From positions 1-64,000 of the forward strand of contig JALWTT010000009.1 of assembly GCA_027077795.1 (NCBI GenBank): DNA of 64,000 bases, written 5' to 3'. This DNA comes from Thermotogaceae bacterium (GTDB taxonomy: Bacteria > Thermotogota > Thermotogae > Thermotogales > Thermotogaceae). Each line of letters starts with the position of its first letter. Positions within the stretch are counted from its first letter, which is position 1. Shown in pieces: positions 44,055 to 52,686 of this stretch. Position numbers and translations under genes: made by a program. Below the pieces are notes generated by a model, which was not told the origin of the DNA, searched no databases, and saw only the letters and a list, made by a program, of their open reading frames with translations.

Positions 44055-45013
44055 TGAGGTTCTTTGCTGTTTTGCTGATTTCAACTGTGGCTCTTTCCAC
44101 ATCTCTATGGCTGGGAAGAGATCTCCTCTTTGAAGGGGAGAGTATGGCTTTTCAAGATATAGTGAACGTTTCTTATTTCATAGCTGACGCTTTGGAATAT
44201 GATGAGCCGGTTTTGACGGAAAACGCCACGTTTACACTCTTTCATTTCAACGAGAGGGCGATCTTGGAAATCGGTGGAAAAATGGCACTTGGGAACGGTA
44301 CACCGTCTGTGGAGAAAGTGAATGTAAGGAATTTTCTCAGCTTTTTCGACATCCCGTACACCGAAAATGGCTCTTCTACAATCATACCCGAGTGCATAAT
44401 CAAAGGGGTGAAGTTCAGGGGGGGCAATCTGTTCGTGGAGTACTATGGAAACCCCGCTTTTGATTATTCAACTGGATCTGGGTTTTTAGACGTTGAATCT
44501 TTAGGGTATGTCCTCTACGCCGGAAAGATTTACAAACCTGGGGAGAGGATCATGAGACTTGAGGTTGGGAACGTTCGAGCTTTTCTTGGAGGAGAGGCTA
44601 AAGGAAGAGATATCGTGATTTTGGAAAAGCCCGGTGAGGAGAGGAAAATATTAGTGGTGGCAGCTGGAAGTGGAATGATGAAGCCGCTTCCGTCGAGCAG
44701 TTTTGGCCTTATTCTCGCCAGGGGAAATGGTATAGTCATAGTCAGGCCTGTTTCCCCCGACCTTGAAGGTTTGGACAAAAAAGCCTTTAACATAGCTTCT
44801 GATATGGCCACTGTTATTTCGAGAGATCTAGGCTACAGGATAGAATACTTTCCAATGGTGGATATTCCACCCGGCACCCCAGCTGTTGTTGTCCTTTTGA
44901 GGAGCAGAGAAGATCTGATGAGAGTTTTGGACATAGTTAGGAGGATGACCGGAATTGAGAAAATCGTTAACAGTGCTCCTGATTTTTCTGAGCTTCCAGA
45001 TTTGGGCAGTTGA
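44054..45013 (+). CDS. secreted hypothetical protein (319 aa)
   Basis: The ATG shares one base with the preceding stop. A signal peptide (MRFFAVLLISTVALSTSLW) is followed by about 165 residues that weakly resemble a beta-rich surface domain (GGKMALGNGTPSVEKVNVR). A C-terminal part contains ERKILVVAAGSGMMKPLPS and PGTPAVVVLLRSRE, suggestive of an amidase-like alpha/beta fold but without catalytic residues I can confirm. It overlaps the GerMN gene by 59 nt, so the two secreted products may cooperate at the cell wall. Confidence 0.7.
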   Translation: MRFFAVLLISTVALSTSLWLGRDLLFEGESMAFQDIVNVSYFIADALEYDEPVLTENATFTLFHFNERAILEIGGKMALGNGTPSVEKVNVRNFLSFFDIPYTENGSSTIIPECIIKGVKFRGGNLFVEYYGNPAFDYSTGSGFLDVESLGYVLYAGKIYKPGERIMRLEVGNVRAFLGGEAKGRDIVILEKPGEERKILVVAAGSGMMKPLPSSSFGLILARGNGIVIVRPVSPDLEGLDKKAFNIASDMATVISRDLGYRIEYFPMVDIPPGTPAVVVLLRSREDLMRVLDIVRRMTGIEKIVNSAPDFSELPDLGS

Positions 45014-45407
45014 GATACAGGTGGTCTTTGTGGATTACAACAGAGATATAGGTGTCGTGAAGCACTTTCAGGTGGATAGAACTATCCCGATAGTTTTTTC
45101 CCTCTTCCAGCAGCTGTACGATCCTCCACCGGGTCTGAGGAGCTTTGTTCCACCTGAATGTCTGAGAGCAGCTTTTATGTTGGAGGATGCCATGGTTTTA
45201 GATTTCTATTCAGACCGCTTGGAAGGCCTAACTTTCTACGCCGAAAGGATGGCCCTCTACCAGATACTCCTTTCCGTTTTCAGAACGTTTGATGTGAGTA
45301 AGGTTTATATGATAAAGGATGGAAAACCGGCGAAGGTCTTCTCAAAATACGCCGATATATCTCTGGCCTTTGGTAGAGAGGAGTGGACGGAGTGGCCCAT
45401 CCATTAA
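44955..45407 (+). CDS. secreted GerMN-domain protein
   Basis: The 150-residue protein has a signal peptide (MRKSLTVLLIFLSFQIWA) and a GerMN domain: VFSLFQQLYDPPPGLRSFVP, AFMLEDAMVLDFYSDRLEG and FDVSKVYMIKDGKPAKVF match the family's order of conserved turns. GerMN is known from spore germination protein GerM and from cell-wall proteins with amidase or AMIN domains; this organism group does not sporulate. The start is TTG 44955 behind AGGAGG. It may overlap TrmI by 16 nt. Confidence 0.8.
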   Translation: MRKSLTVLLIFLSFQIWAVEIQVVFVDYNRDIGVVKHFQVDRTIPIVFSLFQQLYDPPPGLRSFVPPECLRAAFMLEDAMVLDFYSDRLEGLTFYAERMALYQILLSVFRTFDVSKVYMIKDGKPAKVFSKYADISLAFGREEWTEWPIH

Positions 45408-46189
45408 TAGAAGAAGGGGATCGTGTTTTCCTTGTAAGCGACGATGGTGAAGAATTTCTCACCGTGGTGAGAATTGGTGGAAAATTCGGGACTCACCTTG
45501 GCGTAGTAGATTTCAACGATCTGATAGGTAAGCCCTACGGAACTCCGGTGAAGACCAGCAAGGGGAAGACTCTATACGCCGTGGATCCGGGATACGTGGA
45601 AGACATGTTTCACATGAAAAGAAAAACTCAAGTGGTTTATCCCAAAGATTCCGGCTTCATATTGATGAAGCTCAACGTTCACGAAGGAAGCAGAGTCGTC
45701 GATGTTGGAGTAGGGAGCGGTGCCATGAGCTATCTTTTCGCGAAGGCCGTTGGTGATTCTGGAAAGGTGTACGCTTACGAAAGAAGGGAAGACTTCTACA
45801 AGCTTGCATTTGAGAACCTTTCAGAATGGGGCGTGATGAGCAAGGTGGAGCTAAAGCTCAAGGATATATCATACGGAATAGACGAGATGAACGTGGATGC
45901 ATTTTTTCTAGATGTTCCATATCCCTGGGAATACACGGACGAAGTTTGGAAAGTTTTAAGAGGCGGTGGAAGGTTCTGCACCATAGTTCCAACCACAAAT
46001 CAAGTTCAAGAGATTCTAAAGAAATTGCAGAAGCTCCCATTCACCATGATAGAGGTTTGGGAAAGTTTTTTCAGGGAGTACAAACCTGTTCCGGAACGGT
46101 TAAGGCCGTATGACAGAATGGTAGCTCATACAACGTATATGATCTTCGCGACAAAAGTTTTGAGGGGTGATTGCCATGGATCTGGATAG
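45392..46189 (+). CDS. trmI: tRNA (adenine-58-N1) methyltransferase TrmI
   Basis: TrmI uses SAM to methylate A58 in the tRNA T-loop, stabilising tRNA in thermophiles. The 265-residue product has an N-terminal beta domain, QVVYPKDSGFILMKL, the SAM-binding VVDVGVGSGAMSY and the catalytic-region LDVPYPWEY. The start is GTG 45392, 8-9 nt after AGAGAGGAG; GTG 45383 abuts the SD and is rejected. It overlaps the M20 peptidase gene by 14 nt. Confidence 0.95.
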   Translation: MAHPLIEEGDRVFLVSDDGEEFLTVVRIGGKFGTHLGVVDFNDLIGKPYGTPVKTSKGKTLYAVDPGYVEDMFHMKRKTQVVYPKDSGFILMKLNVHEGSRVVDVGVGSGAMSYLFAKAVGDSGKVYAYERREDFYKLAFENLSEWGVMSKVELKLKDISYGIDEMNVDAFFLDVPYPWEYTDEVWKVLRGGGRFCTIVPTTNQVQEILKKLQKLPFTMIEVWESFFREYKPVPERLRPYDRMVAHTTYMIFATKVLRGDCHGSG

Positions 46190-47324
46190 GGTGAAAAGCC
46201 TCCTCCCAGAGGTGGTAAACCACAGAAGGGAGCTTCATAGAATACCAGAGATAGGGCTAGATCTTCCAAAAACCGTGGAATATGTTGAGAGGCAGCTAAA
46301 AGCGCTTGGACTTTCACCCAGAAGAGCCGGTGGTGGCTTAATATGTGATATAGGGGAAGCCCCGTTCGTGGCAGTCAGGGCGGATATGGACGCTCTGCCA
46401 ATAGAGGAGGAAAATGATCTTCCTTACAAAAGTACCCACGAGGGAAGGATGCACGCCTGCGGACATGATGCACACACGGCAGTTCTTTTGGGTCTGGCGG
46501 AGTACTTCTCAAGAGATCTTCCTCCAATGGGTGTGAGGCTGATTTTTCAAGCTGGCGAGGAGGGATATTTCGGGGCTGTTGAGATGATAAAAGAGGGTGC
46601 ACTGGAGAACGTGGAACTCATCCTTGGTGAGCATGTGGGGAACTTCGCGGAGGCACCTGAAGGTGGAATAATAACGAAAAAAGAGGTGTTTATGGCCTCT
46701 GCTGATGCCTTTAGCGTCAAATTCATGGGGAAGGGAGGACACGGATCCACCCCGCATGAAACTATCGACCCAATAGCTGTTGCGGCTCAATTTGTGTTGG
46801 CCACATATTCCTTCAGGAGTAGGGAGATAAATCAGACGCACCCGTTTGTCAGCACGATAACGAAGCTGGTTTCCGGAACGACTTTCAACGTCATTCCAGA
46901 GACTGCTGAAATATCTGGAACCGTTAGAACTATAGATGAAAACGATAGGAAAAGAGCTGCAAAGAGGCTCGAGGAAATAGCCCGAGGTATAGCTCAGGCT
47001 AATAACATAGAAGTGGAATTCACATATCACTGGATGTACAGAACTCTTGTAAACACAAATTGGGTTGTCAACATGTTGGTGAACACCGCGGGCAATTTGG
47101 GGATCCCAGTCATTGAGCTTGAAACTCCTATAATGGGGGGGGAGGATTTCTCATATTACTTGGAGAAAGTACCCGGTGTGTTCTTCTTCGTGAACACTGC
47201 CAACGTCGAGAAAGGAATCGTTTACCCAAATCACAGCCCACACTTTAACATAGACGAAGAGAAGCTCTGGATTCCCATGGCCATTTTTGTGAGAATGGTA
47301 GAGGAGTACTCATCCACAAAATGA
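46176..47324 (+). CDS. M20-family amidohydrolase/aminoacylase-type peptidase
   Basis: The 382-residue metallohydrolase has HRIPEIGLDLPKT at the start, the metal-binding ACGHDAHTAVLLG motif, EEGYFGAVEMI, GEHVGN, the GKGGHGSTPHETIDP dimerisation-domain motif and GGEDFSYYL. These are the signatures of the amidohydrolase/IAA-amino-acid-hydrolase group that cleaves N-acyl amino acids. The start is ATG 46176 after GAGGGGTGAT. It overlaps ispF by 4 nt. The natural substrate is unknown. Confidence 0.94.
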   Translation: MDLDRVKSLLPEVVNHRRELHRIPEIGLDLPKTVEYVERQLKALGLSPRRAGGGLICDIGEAPFVAVRADMDALPIEEENDLPYKSTHEGRMHACGHDAHTAVLLGLAEYFSRDLPPMGVRLIFQAGEEGYFGAVEMIKEGALENVELILGEHVGNFAEAPEGGIITKKEVFMASADAFSVKFMGKGGHGSTPHETIDPIAVAAQFVLATYSFRSREINQTHPFVSTITKLVSGTTFNVIPETAEISGTVRTIDENDRKRAAKRLEEIARGIAQANNIEVEFTYHWMYRTLVNTNWVVNMLVNTAGNLGIPVIELETPIMGGEDFSYYLEKVPGVFFFVNTANVEKGIVYPNHSPHFNIDEEKLWIPMAIFVRMVEEYSSTK

Positions 47325-47800
47325 GGGTAGGAATAGGATGGGATGTTCATAGAGTTGAGGAAGGGTGCTGCCTTGTCGTGGGTGGAGTGATAGTATCGAG
47401 TTCCATCAGGTTTGTTGCACATTCCGATGGAGACGTTTTGACCCATGCAGTTATAGATGCCATATTGGGAGCAGCTGCCTTAGGAGATATAGGATCATTC
47501 TATCCGGAAAGTGATAGTACGAAGAACATGCGAAGCTTCGATGCGCTAAAAGAAGTGGTGTCCATCGTTGAAAAACTTGGATACAGAGTAATCAACCTCG
47601 ATAGCACGGTTATCGCTTCAAAAGTAAGACTTTCCCCATTCAGGGACCAAATAGTTGGGAATTTCCAGACTGTTCTCGGGTGTGACGTTTCAGTGAAATT
47701 CAAGAGTGGGAATGGAGTGGGAGAAGTTGGAAGAGGAGGGGCGATGGAAGCGATGGCAGTTGTTCTGCTAGACGAGGGTATCCAGGAGAGATCCGATTAG
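47321..47800 (+). CDS. ispF: 2-C-methyl-D-erythritol 2,4-cyclodiphosphate synthase
   Basis: IspF forms the cyclodiphosphate of the non-mevalonate isoprenoid pathway. The 159-residue protein has GIGWDVHRVEEG (zinc ligands D8 and H10), AHSDGDVLTHAVIDAILGA with the third ligand, LGDIGSFYPESD and the C-terminal GNGVGEVGRGGAMEAMAV. The ATG overlaps the peptidase stop by 4 nt. Its last 33 nt overlap a convergent gene. Confidence 0.96.
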   Translation: MRVGIGWDVHRVEEGCCLVVGGVIVSSSIRFVAHSDGDVLTHAVIDAILGAAALGDIGSFYPESDSTKNMRSFDALKEVVSIVEKLGYRVINLDSTVIASKVRLSPFRDQIVGNFQTVLGCDVSVKFKSGNGVGEVGRGGAMEAMAVVLLDEGIQERSD

Positions 47801-48271
47801 GAACTGAGGAAGCATCAAGGCTGCTTTGAACGAGTTCAGGGCGAGTTCTAGCATCTCTATCTCTCTACTGAGCTTTTCTCTCTCAAGGGGATCAGTCGCG
47901 GTTTCCATTTTAATCCGAAGATTCTCTATCTCTTTTTTTATTTGAGCCTTCATGTTCGTTTCGTCGATGTCGGTGCTTCCTTTGATTCTCCCCGCTCTCT
48001 TATCACCGGGTATGTACATCCAGACCTTTGTCTTTCCAGCCACAGCCGCCAGAAATCCCCCACGCCTTTGAAGGTCCAAAAATATCCCGCCGCTTATTAT
48101 GAAACCACCTTTTTCCATTGCCTTTTTCTTGAAAGCCATGTAGTTTGAAATCTCTTGGTTCAGAACGCGTAGGATACTCATGCTGGCCGGTGCTGAGTGC
48201 GCCAACCCAGGCTCCCCTGGATCGAGTTTGTATCCCAAAATCGGGTTAAAAGTCGCGGGATCTATCCTCAT
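47768..48271 (-). CDS. hypothetical protein (167 aa)
   Basis: The frame is intact, with ATG at 48271 (AGGTTTGACAT-type context, no strong SD). The N-terminal part (FNPILGYKLDPGEPGLAHS) is followed by a helical, charged middle (KKEIENLRIKMETATDPLEREKL) that looks like a coiled coil. It shows no signal peptide or known catalytic motif. It converges on ispF with a 33-nt overlap. I do not recognise it. Confidence 0.6.
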   Translation of the reverse strand: MRIDPATFNPILGYKLDPGEPGLAHSAPASMSILRVLNQEISNYMAFKKKAMEKGGFIISGGIFLDLQRRGGFLAAVAGKTKVWMYIPGDKRAGRIKGSTDIDETNMKAQIKKEIENLRIKMETATDPLEREKLSREIEMLELALNSFKAALMLPQFLIGSLLDTLV

Positions 48272-48300
48272 GTCAAATCACCAAATCTATTTTAAAACAT

Positions 48301-48329
48301 TTGCAACGGAACAGCAAAGTTGATAAACT
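48301..48329 (+). promoter_or_regulatory. promoter for HAD phosphatase gene
   Basis: TTGCAA (48301-48306) and TAAACT (48324-48329) are 17 nt apart, about 32 nt upstream of the start codon, between divergent genes. Confidence 0.5.
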
Positions 48330-48360
48330 GTTTCGGTGCATCACTTCAAGGGGTGATTCC

Positions 48361-49137
48361 ATGCTGAAGAACATCAGGCTTTTTGTTTTGGATATGGATG
48401 GAACTATATACATAGACGACAGTTTGTTTCCGTGGACTCTCCCATTTCTGGATACGGTCAGGGAGAGTGGCAAAAGGTATGTGTTCCTGACAAACAACTC
48501 TTCCAAGGGTCCAGAGGACTATGAGGAGAAACTCAAGAAGCTGGGAATTCCCAATCCGACGGTTTTCACATCCGGTGAAGCCACGGCATCTTTCATATTG
48601 AAGAAGTTTGGAAAGGTGCGGGTATACATTTTTGGAACGGACAGTCTGAAGAAGGTTTTCAGAAAGGCGGGACTTAATGTGGTCGAAGACGATCCAGAGG
48701 TTCTGATTTTAGGGTACGATACACAAGTCACCTATGAGAAAGTGAAGAAATTCGCGGTATTTTTGAGGAGGGACCTTCCATACGTAGCCACTCACCCGGA
48801 TATAAACTGTCCTTCGAAAGATGGGCTGATCCCAGATGCGGGAAGTTTCATGGCGCTCTTTGAAACTTCTACAGGAAGAGCGCCGGATTTCGTCGTTGGA
48901 AAGCCAAATCCTCAGATGCTTTATACCTTGGTACAGAAGTTTGGTTTGAAACCTCACCAAGTGGCGGTCGTGGGAGATAGACTCTACACGGACATGAAAC
49001 TGGCAAAGAATTCTGGAGCCGTGGCAGTCCTAGTTCTCAGCGGGGAAACGACAAAACGGGATTTGGAAAGATCGGATGTCAAGCCGGATTTCGTGGTGGA
49101 AAACCTTGGAGAGCTGACTGAGATGCTTCATTCTTGA
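48361..49137 (+). CDS. HAD-superfamily phosphatase, NagD/IIA type
   Basis: The 258-residue enzyme has HAD motif I (FVLDMDGTIYIDD), motif II in FLTNNSSKGPEDY, the IIA cap after it (KFGKVRVYIFGTDSLKK), the motif III lysine in VVGKPNPQMLYTL and motif IV VVGDRLYTDMKLAKNSG. NagD-like HADs hydrolyse small sugar or nucleotide phosphates; the substrate is unknown. The start is ATG 48361 after AAGGGGTGAT. Its stop overlaps the -35 of the rplJ promoter. Confidence 0.93.
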   Translation: MLKNIRLFVLDMDGTIYIDDSLFPWTLPFLDTVRESGKRYVFLTNNSSKGPEDYEEKLKKLGIPNPTVFTSGEATASFILKKFGKVRVYIFGTDSLKKVFRKAGLNVVEDDPEVLILGYDTQVTYEKVKKFAVFLRRDLPYVATHPDINCPSKDGLIPDAGSFMALFETSTGRAPDFVVGKPNPQMLYTLVQKFGLKPHQVAVVGDRLYTDMKLAKNSGAVAVLVLSGETTKRDLERSDVKPDFVVENLGELTEMLHS

Positions 49138-49162
49138 CCAGTGTTCTTTTTATTGATATATT
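49134..49162 (+). promoter_or_regulatory. strong promoter for rplJ-rplL
   Basis: TTGACC (49134-49139) and TATATT (49157-49162) are spaced by exactly 17 nt. The -35 overlaps the last codons of the upstream HAD gene. Transcription should begin near 49169, just before the L10 leader structure. Confidence 0.75.
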
Positions 49163-49172
49163 ACTAGCCAGC

Positions 49173-49230
49173 GAGAGCCGAAGACGGTAGGTACGAATAA
49201 AGGGCGACAGCCGCCTACCTGAGGCTCCCC
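49173..49230 (+). promoter_or_regulatory. ribosomal protein L10 leader
   Basis: The 5' leader of rplJ folds as the known L10 leader: an outer helix GAGCC (49175-49179) with GGCTC (49223-49227) and an inner helix GGTAGG (49186-49191) with CCTACC (49214-49219), enclosing the bulged kink-turn-like ACGAATAAAG region. L10, as the L10-L12 complex, binds this structure to repress its own operon. Confidence 0.8.
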
Positions 49231-49248
49231 AAGCGTTTGCTTGTGGTG

Positions 49249-49276
49249 GGCCTCTTCGAGAGGCCTTTTCTTTTTT
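49249..49276 (+). terminator. attenuator terminator in rplJ leader
   Basis: GGCCTCT pairs with AGAGGCC around TCG (49249-49265), followed by TTTTCTTTTTT. It sits between the L10-binding structure and the SD, so L10 binding can control read-through into rplJ-rplL, as in Bacillus-type attenuation. Confidence 0.75.
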
Positions 49277-49296
49277 CAGAGAGGAGGTGTGATGAC

Positions 49297-49839
49297 TTGA
49301 TAACCAGGGAGAAGAAAGCGCAGATACTGGAGTTTTTAGAAGAGGTTTTGCCGAAGACCTCGCTCATCCTCTTGACCGATTTCACCGGTATGACTGTTGA
49401 TCACATGAAAGGCCTGAGAGAAAGCCTGAGGGAGAAATTCTCAGATGGGGCTAGATATATGGTAGTAAAAAACACCCTTCTCAGGATTTCCTTTGAGAGA
49501 ACGGGCTTTGATGTCTCCGAAGTCGGAGAGGATCTCAACGGGCCAACAGCTATCTTGTACGTCACAGAAGGAGATCCGATAGAAGCCATAAAGATCATCT
49601 ATAACTACGTGAGAGACAACAAGATAGAGACCGTCAAATTCAAAGGAGGATTCTTGGACGGTAAGTATTTCAATGGTGAACAGGTGGAAGAACTCTCCAA
49701 GCTTCCATCAAAGCAAGAACTTTACTCGATGCTCGTTGGAGCAGTTCAGGGACCTATCAGAGGACTCGTGTACGCTCTGTCTGGTGTCACGAGGAACCTC
49801 GTTTATGTCCTGAGTGCTATAAAGGAGAAGAAAGAGTGA
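49297..49839 (+). CDS. rplJ: 50S ribosomal protein L10
   Basis: L10 anchors L7/L12 dimers in the ribosomal stalk. The 180-residue protein begins [16 protein letters not shown] and has [27 protein letters not shown] and a C-terminal helix (VRG-type [23 protein letters not shown]) that binds L12. The start is TTG 49297, 7 nt after GAGGAGGTG; earlier in-frame codons lie within the leader terminator. rplL follows after 13 nt. Confidence 0.97.
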   Translation: MITREKKAQILEFLEEVLPKTSLILLTDFTGMTVDHMKGLRESLREKFSDGARYMVVKNTLLRISFERTGFDVSEVGEDLNGPTAILYVTEGDPIEAIKIIYNYVRDNKIETVKFKGGFLDGKYFNGEQVEELSKLPSKQELYSMLVGAVQGPIRGLVYALSGVTRNLVYVLSAIKEKKE

Positions 49840-49852
49840 GGAGGTGTGTGGC

Positions 49853-50242
49853 ATGACGATCGATGAAATCGTGCAGGCTATCAAGGAGATGACGGTTGCA
49901 GAGCTCGCAGATCTAGTTAAAAGACTTGAGGATGAATTCGGAGTCAGTGCATCTGCTCCAGTCATGGCTGCTGTTCCAGTGGCAGGTGCGGCGGGTGCTG
50001 CTGGAGGACAGGCTGAGGAAAAGACGGAGTTTGATGTCGCTCTCAAGAGCTTCGGTTCCCAGAAGATCAAGGTTATCAAGGTTGTTAGGGAGATCACCGG
50101 CCTTGGACTCAAAGAGGCGAAGGATCTCGTCGAGAAGGCCGGGACTCCAGATGCAGTTGTCAAAAGTGGTGTGACAAAAGAGGAGGCAGAAGAGCTCAAG
50201 AAAAAACTCGAGGAAGTTGGAGCAGAAGTGGAGATCAAGTGA
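49853..50242 (+). CDS. rplL: 50S ribosomal protein L7/L12
   Basis: L12 recruits translation factors to the ribosome. The 129-residue protein has the N-terminal dimerisation domain ([17 protein letters not shown]), an Ala/Gly hinge (about 40-58, [12 protein letters not shown]) and the C-terminal domain with [18 protein letters not shown] and LVEKAG. The start is ATG 49853 after GAGGAGGTG; another ATG three codons earlier overlaps the SD. Confidence 0.97.
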   Translation: MTIDEIVQAIKEMTVAELADLVKRLEDEFGVSASAPVMAAVPVAGAAGAAGGQAEEKTEFDVALKSFGSQKIKVIKVVREITGLGLKEAKDLVEKAGTPDAVVKSGVTKEEAEELKKKLEEVGAEVEIK

Positions 50243-50250
50243 TTATCAAA

Positions 50251-50281
50251 AAAACGCCCACCTAAATTGGTGGGCGTTTTT
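50251..50281. terminator. intrinsic terminator after rplL (bidirectional)
   Basis: AAAACGCCCACC (50251-50262) and GGTGGGCGTTTT (50269-50280) form a 12-bp stem with a 6-nt loop, flanked by A- and T-runs. It can end rplJ-rplL on the plus strand and the S1-domain gene on the minus strand. Confidence 0.92.
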
Positions 50282-50295
50282 CACTCAATTTTTCA

Positions 50296-50673
50296 TCACC
50301 AGCGACTCCTTCTACCCTTTTTCTCCATCCTCTTTCTGTACTCTGAAAATTTTGCATCACTCTCTCTGAGAAACCTTTTCAGCTTCTTCTCGAAATCCTG
50401 CTTTCTTCTGTCTTCTTCATTCGTTTCCCCTTTAACCTGAGGCTCCAGGTTCATGTTTCTCAGGGTTACTTCCCATTTTCCATCCTTGGTCCTCCCTATG
50501 ATCTTTCCCTCTATTTCTTGACCTTCTTTGAGAAAATCATCGACCTTTTCTACATACCCTTTCGCTATCTTGGAGATGTGCACGAATCCCTTTTCCCCTC
50601 CTTCGAACTCTAGAATAGCGCCATACTTCAACGTTTTAACGACCTTACCTTTCACGCGATCTCCGACTTTCAC
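50296..50673 (-). CDS. S1 RNA-binding domain protein (YugI/GSP13-like)
   Basis: The 125-residue protein has a single S1 domain at about residues 1-75 (VGDRVKGKVVKTLKYGAILEF, GFVHISKIAKGYV, GKIIGRTKDGKWEVTLR) followed by a basic helical tail (KKLKRFLRESDAKFSEYRKR). Such proteins bind RNA or ribosomes in the general stress-protein-13 group. GTG start after GGGAGG. It follows rpmE in the same unit by 28 nt. Confidence 0.92.
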   Translation of the reverse strand: MKVGDRVKGKVVKTLKYGAILEFEGGEKGFVHISKIAKGYVEKVDDFLKEGQEIEGKIIGRTKDGKWEVTLRNMNLEPQVKGETNEEDRRKQDFEKKLKRFLRESDAKFSEYRKRMEKKGRRSRW

Positions 50674-50701
50674 CCTGCCAACCTCCCACAGAACAGATTG
50701 C

Positions 50702-50926
50702 TCATGCTTTCAGATAAGACTCTCCGAACTTCTTTCTGAATTTCTCTATTCTCCCTTCCGTGTCAACGATAACAGCTCCTGCGCCTTTACCCTGGTAGAA
50801 TGGATGACAATTCGAGCAAACATCAATTTTGATGTTCTCTCGGGTCGTCCAAAACGTGTGCTCTGCACCGCAAGAAGCACATTTCACCGTAACGAGTTTC
50901 ATCTCTGGGTGAATACCCTTCTTCAA
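50702..50926 (-). CDS. rpmE: 50S ribosomal protein L31 (zinc-binding form)
   Basis: The 74-residue L31 has four cysteines (C16 and C19 in CASCG, C37 and C40 in CSNCHPF), so it is the zinc-containing C+ form. [15 protein letters not shown] and [21 protein letters not shown] are typical. TTG start, 7-8 nt after GAGGTG. Confidence 0.97.
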   Translation of the reverse strand: MKKGIHPEMKLVTVKCASCGAEHTFWTTRENIKIDVCSNCHPFYQGKGAGAVIVDTEGRIEKFRKKFGESYLKA

Positions 50927-50964
50927 CCTTCACTCACCTCCCACAGATTTCTCAAACACGCTTG

Positions 50965-50994
50965 AATTTACATCATAGCATCCCGATTTGTCAA
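50965..50994 (-). promoter_or_regulatory. promoter for rpmE-S1 unit
   Basis: On the minus strand a perfect TTGACA (50994-50989) and TAAATT (50970-50965) are 18 nt apart, about 38 nt upstream of the rpmE start. Confidence 0.65.
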
Positions 50995-51017
50995 GTTTTT
51001 TCAAGGCTTCACCTTCA

Positions 51018-52298
51018 TTACATTGGGTAATATCCTCTTCTCCTAACAGCCATCGCCACTCTGTCTATAGCCACTATGTAAGCAGCTGTTCTCATGTCTG
51101 TGTTGTACTTCTCCTTCATCTTGTAGACCTCCCCAAATTGTCTGACCATTACCCGTTTGAGCTTTTTTCTTATGTCATCTATATCCCAGAAAAAGCTCTG
51201 AAGATCTTGAACCCATTCGAAATAAGATACGGTAACCCCTCCGGCATTTGCTAAAATATCCGGGACTATGAAGACTCCCTTCTCAAGCAGTATCTTCTCT
51301 GCTTCTTCCATCGTCGGTCCGTTCGCACCTTCAACTATTATCTTTGCTCTGACATCTTTGGCTATATCAGCAGTTATCGCGTTTTCAAGAGCAGCTGGGA
51401 TGAGTATGTCCACATCGAGCGTTAAGAGGTCTCTGTTACTTATTGGTTCGCCCTTGGGGTAACCCTTTATGATCCCTCCATTTTCATCTCTGTACCTTAT
51501 CAGATCGTCTATGTTTATTCCTTCCTCGTTGTAAATTCCTCCGCTTATATCTGAAACAGCGATCACTCTGGCGCCATATTCGCTTGATATTATCCTAGCT
51601 GTGTGAGAACCAACGTTACCAAACCCCTGTATAGCTACAGTTGCGTTTTTTATATCCATTCCAAGGGCATCGGCTGCCTCACTTGCTACTATTGAGACCC
51701 CCCTTCCTGTGGCCTCTGATCTTCCCTCAGAGCCTCCAAGATCGACGGGTTTCCCCGTGACAACGCCGAGAACGGTGGCTCCAACATTCATGCTGTAGGT
51801 GTCCATGTACCAGGCCATTATCTGCTCGTTTGTGTTCACATCCGGGGCTGGTATATCCCTGTTTGGACCTATCATAATCTGTATTTCGGAAAAGAATCTC
51901 CTTGAAAGCCTCTCCATTTCCCTTATAGATAGGTCTTTTGGATTGACCCTGACTCCTCCTTTTCCTCCTCCATACGGAAGGTTCATAACCGCACATTTCC
52001 AGGTCATCCAAAATGCCAAGGAGGCTACTTCATCAAGGCTGACGTTCTGGTGATACCTTATTCCCCCCTTAGCAGGTCCTCTCGCGGTGTTGTGCTGAAC
52101 TCTGTACCCCACAAAAATTTGTACCTCTCCGTTGTCTTTCATCACCGGAAAGTGAACCGTCAAAATGCGTTGTGGCCACAGCAAAAACCTCTTGATGTTT
52201 TCGTCTAAGTTTATGAGTTTGGCGGCTTTCAGAAACTGGTGTTGCGCCATCTCGTAAAGCGGACCTGGTGGTTGAAGAAATGCCGTTTCTCCGTTCAT
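51018..52298 (-). CDS. gdhA: glutamate dehydrogenase
   Basis: The 426-residue enzyme interconverts glutamate and 2-oxoglutarate. It has the catalytic lysine region NLPYGGGKGGVRVNP, the substrate motif RGPAKGGIRYH, and the coenzyme fold VAIQGFGNVGSHTA with VSDISGGIY after it. Coenzyme preference cannot be decided. The start is ATG 52298 after GAGGAGG. It follows the feo genes on the same strand after a 46-nt gap that holds a possible TATACT element. Confidence 0.96.
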   Translation of the reverse strand: MNGETAFLQPPGPLYEMAQHQFLKAAKLINLDENIKRFLLWPQRILTVHFPVMKDNGEVQIFVGYRVQHNTARGPAKGGIRYHQNVSLDEVASLAFWMTWKCAVMNLPYGGGKGGVRVNPKDLSIREMERLSRRFFSEIQIMIGPNRDIPAPDVNTNEQIMAWYMDTYSMNVGATVLGVVTGKPVDLGGSEGRSEATGRGVSIVASEAADALGMDIKNATVAIQGFGNVGSHTARIISSEYGARVIAVSDISGGIYNEEGINIDDLIRYRDENGGIIKGYPKGEPISNRDLLTLDVDILIPAALENAITADIAKDVRAKIIVEGANGPTMEEAEKILLEKGVFIVPDILANAGGVTVSYFEWVQDLQSFFWDIDDIRKKLKRVMVRQFGEVYKMKEKYNTDMRTAAYIVAIDRVAMAVRRRGYYPM

Positions 52299-52344
52299 TT
52301 TAAAACCTCCTCCTCGGTGATTTTTCAAAGAAGAGTATAACATT

Positions 52345-52686
52345 TCAGCCTTCGAATTCCCTCACAAATCTCAAGCTGATGAGAAATGCCACTAAACTCG
52401 TTATTATCAGAAATATGTCAGGCTTTGTGAATTTCTCGGGTTCTGAAAGAAATGACATGAGCTTTTCCAATACTAAAAATCCACTGAGCAATATTGAAAA
52501 AATCCCTCCGGCCAATATGTGCGCGGCTGGATGCCAGCTGCTTTCCCCATACACCGGTTCAAGACCAAATATGTACACCAACGCGACAATTTCTACCAGT
52601 AATCCCCAAAGTACCTCTCCATAAAATATGTAAGCCAGGCCTATCACCAAGAAGATAGCGAAAAATGCACTCAGAATCGCTCTCAT
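52345..52686 (-). CDS. small membrane protein downstream of feoB
   Basis: The 113-residue protein has about four hydrophobic segments (MRAILSAFFAIFLVIGLAY, GLLVEIVALVYIFGL, AAHILAGGIFSILLSG, IFLIITSLVAFLISL) and conserved-looking residues in EPVYGESSWHPAAH. The start is ATG 52686, overlapping the feoB stop as ATGA. A longer in-frame reading inside feoB has no SD. Co-translation with feoB suggests a role in iron uptake, but the family is unknown to me. Confidence 0.75.
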   Translation of the reverse strand: MRAILSAFFAIFLVIGLAYIFYGEVLWGLLVEIVALVYIFGLEPVYGESSWHPAAHILAGGIFSILLSGFLVLEKLMSFLSEPEKFTKPDIFLIITSLVAFLISLRFVREFEG

